Shown: positions 34,830 through 64,000 of the stretch, in pieces | Layout of the letters: each line of letters begins with the position of its first letter | Position numbering within the stretch: the first letter of the stretch is position 1 | Assembly: GCF_947179515.1 (NCBI RefSeq) | Contig: NC_067473.1 | Location: forward strand, 128,348,259 to 128,412,258 | Origin: Apodemus sylvaticus | Taxonomy: Eukaryota; Chordata; Mammalia; Rodentia; Muridae | Reading direction: 5' to 3' | Length of the DNA: 64,000 bases | Translations under genes and position numbers: made by a program | The notes under the pieces: model-generated | The model's database searches: none | The model's input: only the letters and a program-made list of their open reading frames with translations | Told to the model about the DNA's origin: nothing

Positions 34830-35245
34830 GAGTAGCTTTTTATCTTCCAGCTCTAACAGTAAACACCAGGGTATATGTCCAGATCTCTATTAATCAGCTA
34901 GTAATTTGTGGTTTTGGATTAATTTTCTCATAATAATTCAGTTTATTTCACCTTACACGTCTATAGTTTCACGATATATTGGAAACTTTAAAAGCACGTA
35001 TTTTACCATTGACAGTTTGAGATGCACCATAGCACAGCATAATGGAAATTTAATAAAGTCGTTATTCCAATTCTGAAAACTCATTATTAGGAGTTCTGCC
35101 AAACTAACAGATTAAAATGATTCTGGAATTTTTATTGCTTTTCACATTTGTTAGTTCCTGAGTACAAAGGTGAGTTTTTATTTTATTTTTTCAATTATTG
35201 AAAAGCAGAACAAACATCAAGAGAGGTTAGTCTACTTATTAAATT
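34830..35245. other. Intergenic, no gene seen
   Basis: AT-rich unique sequence. Confidence 0.4.
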
Positions 35246-35249
35246 CACC

Positions 35250-35455
35250 TTTTATATTTGTTTATTATTTTATGTCTATGGGACTGTTTGCATGTTTGTG
35301 TACCACGTGCATATATACAAGCCAGAAAGGGTGCTGGATTCCCTGGGACTGGAGTTACAGATGCTGTGAGCTGCCATGTGAATGCTGGGAATCAAACTCA
35401 GGTCTTCTAGAAGAACAACCACTACTGTTAACCATTGAATTATTTCTCCAGCCCA
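35250..35455 (-). repeat. B3 SINE
   Basis: tttatgtctatgggactgtt ... gtgagctgccatgtgaatgc ... atttctccagcc. Confidence 0.85.
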
Positions 35456-35521
35456 AAATACACAGATTTGTGGGGCAGATCAATATGCATTGAAAGGGAG
35501 TGAGCCCCAAGATATGTCAGA

Positions 35522-35700
35522 TCATATATATATATTTAATATATATATATAGTAAATTATATGTTATGTAACAGCATTTGTAATATATAATATGAGTACA
35601 TACTTGTATACATATTTATTATATATTGTACAATGATATATAATGCCATATATGCTACATCATATAATTATAAAAATAATATCATATAATAATATTATAT
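35522..35700. repeat. AT-rich low-complexity sequence
   Basis: (TA)n-like and ATATAT-rich; no coding potential. Confidence 0.8.
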
Positions 35701-35701
35701 T

Positions 35702-35850
35702 TGAGTACACTGTAGCTGTTTCCAGACACATCAGAAGAAGGCATCAGATCCCTTTATAGATGGTTGTGGGACATCATGTGGTTGCTAGGAATTGAACTCA
35801 GGACTTTTGGAAGAGCAGTCAGTGCTTAGAGCCATATCTCCAGCTCCAAT
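35702..35850 (-). repeat. B2 SINE, partial
   Basis: gagtacactgtagctgtttc ... catgtggttgctaggaattg. Confidence 0.88.
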
Positions 35851-36021
35851 ATATTATATTTGAATATTTAATTATATCATTATATATAACATAATATATA
35901 TATATATATATATAGTATAAAAGGAAGAGGGAGAGATACTTGTAATATAATGCTAGTTTTTAAAAAAAATAGGCATAGAGAAATTTCCAAGTTACGGGGC
36001 TGGAGATGTCTCCACAGTTGA

Positions 36022-36345
36022 GAGTGTGTATTAGCTTCTTTACCATTACTGTGATGAAATATCACAGACCAAAGTGATTTGTGGGAAGATTCATTTTAAT
36101 CTGCAATTCCAGATCTGGAGTGGACAGTGGCGAGAAGGCATGGCATGCCCCAGAAGCAGGAATCTGGCCAGTTATGTTTTCATCCACACAGGAAGCAAAG
36201 AGAGAGAAGAGGAGGTGGGGAGAGGCTATACATCCTCAAAGCCTTCCTCCAGTCACTTGCTTCCTCCAGCTCGGCTCCGCCTCCTAAAGGTTCCACAATT
36301 CCCCCACACAGTGCCCTCAGCAGGGAAGCGAGTGTTCAAATAAAT
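36022..36345. repeat. Rodent interspersed repeat, unnamed
   Basis: ttctttaccattactgtgat with gaaatatcacagaccaaa and a distal gcctcctaaaggttccacaa are laid out like a common rodent repeat; family uncertain. Confidence 0.5.
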
Positions 36346-37044
36346 TCCCCCCAAAGGGACATTTCTCTTCTGAACTGCTCTTCCTAGGACCTGAGTCTGA
36401 GCAGTTCTAGTCAAACGCCCACACTGGGTGGGCTCGCCAGGGCTTGTAACTCTAGCTCCTGGGGAGCTGACACTGTCTTCTATCTTCTGGTAAACACTTG
36501 CAGGACAAGATTACATGTTATATGTATTTCAAGTGCTTCTAGGACCAGAGAAATTGTGTGTGTGTGTGTGTGTGTGAAGAGAATGGGTACACGTTGAAAA
36601 TTTGCCTTTGTCTGTTTTTGCTTTTGAGTAAGTAATTTGCACCAAAGACAGATGTGCTCCTGTGGCAGACCTGCTTCCATTCCTGACACTTCTTTGTGGA
36701 AGCTAAGGTGTACTTTTTCTTTCAAGATTATACTTGTGATTCTGAGCACATCAGTTTTGAGCAGGAAAAGGTGGGACTTTCGTGTCCGACACATGCACAG
36801 AAACACTCATTTGTGTTTCCTTGCATTTCATTTCCAGCCCAGCTCTGTCCAATAATCAGGGTAAGGCAGAAACGGAAATGTCCTCCTCTAGTGAAAGGGT
36901 TTGTTTAAAAAAACGAAGATGAATTACTCATTATGGATCAGTTAATGTTTTCACACCTAAATCCTAAAAATTCCCATCAGTCATTCTCAGTGAAATGATT
37001 ACCACATTTGATCAATTCCAAGGCACCTTGCAAGGCACAGCCGT

Positions 37045-37142
37045 GGGCTGGGGTACATTGCAGTGGTAGAGAATCTGTCTAGTGTGTGTGTGCAAGAACC
37101 TAGGTTCAGGCCCAACACTGAAACAACAGAAGAAAGCAATAT
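37045..37142 (+). repeat. ID/B4 SINE fragment (tRNA-derived)
   Basis: ggggtacattgcagtggtag ... cctaggttcaggcccaacac, with A- and B-box-like blocks. It lies just downstream of the Frmd4b poly(A) site. Confidence 0.6.
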
Positions 37143-37404
37143 TTTATGTTTCAATAAGAAAGAAAACAAACAAACACCAACCAAATTCAAAGCCTAAACC
37201 ACAGCCAACTCCTAATAGGACATGATTAATATGTAAACCCTACTTTCTGATTTAAGTACGAAAAAATATGTGTATCTTGGAATCAATAAAACCTTGTAAT
37301 ATTAAATGTATTTGTTTGTATCTTGCCCAATGTTCGTCTTGATATGGAACATCTCACACTGCCTCTTGTGTGCCCCAAACATGAACACAAGCACCCGAAC
37401 ACGT

Positions 37405-64000
<26,596 letters not shown>

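Noticed and set aside
37045..37142. tRNA gene candidate
   Set aside because: A- and B-box-like blocks belong to an ID/B4 SINE; no cloverleaf can be drawn.

Overview
This is a mammalian, almost certainly mouse (Mus), nuclear DNA window. The SINE content is B1, B2, B3 and B4/ID, simple repeats ((CTTT)n, (GA)n, (CA)n, (GGA)n) are very abundant, and old MIR/L2/L1 remnants lie underneath. There are no bacterial-style operons. All genes found are on the minus strand and are split by GT-AG introns.

Layout. (1) Positions 1-1853 hold the 5' end of leiomodin-3 (Lmod3): intron 1 sequence at the left edge and the first coding exon at 1542-1838, encoding the N-terminal tropomyosin- and actin-binding part. 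The rest of the gene lies off the left edge. (2) Positions about 1.85-37.4 kb are a 35-kb intergenic region with no protein-coding gene I can support. It holds dense SINEs, a solitary endogenous-retrovirus LTR (23664-24448), three very long polypyrimidine/polypurine tracts (7336-7717, 16537-17140, 32135-33025), a short interstitial telomere-like tract (15775-15810), a G-quadruplex-prone block (13659-13740) and a 200-N assembly gap (26477-26676). (3) Positions about 37.4-64 kb hold the 3' two-thirds of Frmd4b (FERM domain containing 4B, GRSP1). I reconstruct twelve consecutive exons whose reading phases join without a break: 2232 coding nucleotides, 743 residues plus stop, from the end of the FERM domain to the natural C-terminus, then a 3'UTR of about 1.5 kb with a well-formed poly(A) signal.

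The gene order (Lmod3, then Frmd4b on the same strand) is the known conserved synteny of mouse chromosome 6 / human 3p14. It is what separates Frmd4b from its close paralogue Frmd4a. Lmod3 is a skeletal-muscle actin nucleator, and Frmd4b is a cytohesin-binding scaffold of epithelial junctions and insulin/Arf6 signalling. They are neighbours, not a functional unit.

I did not find a novel biological system. The observations most worth checking are structural: a 16-bp perfect hairpin next to a (GA)n tract in a Frmd4b intron, matching (CU)n tracts near both ends of that intron, a CpG-enriched intronic stretch that could be an alternative promoter, a 73-bp L1 insertion with an 18-bp perfect target-site duplication, and the solitary LTR.
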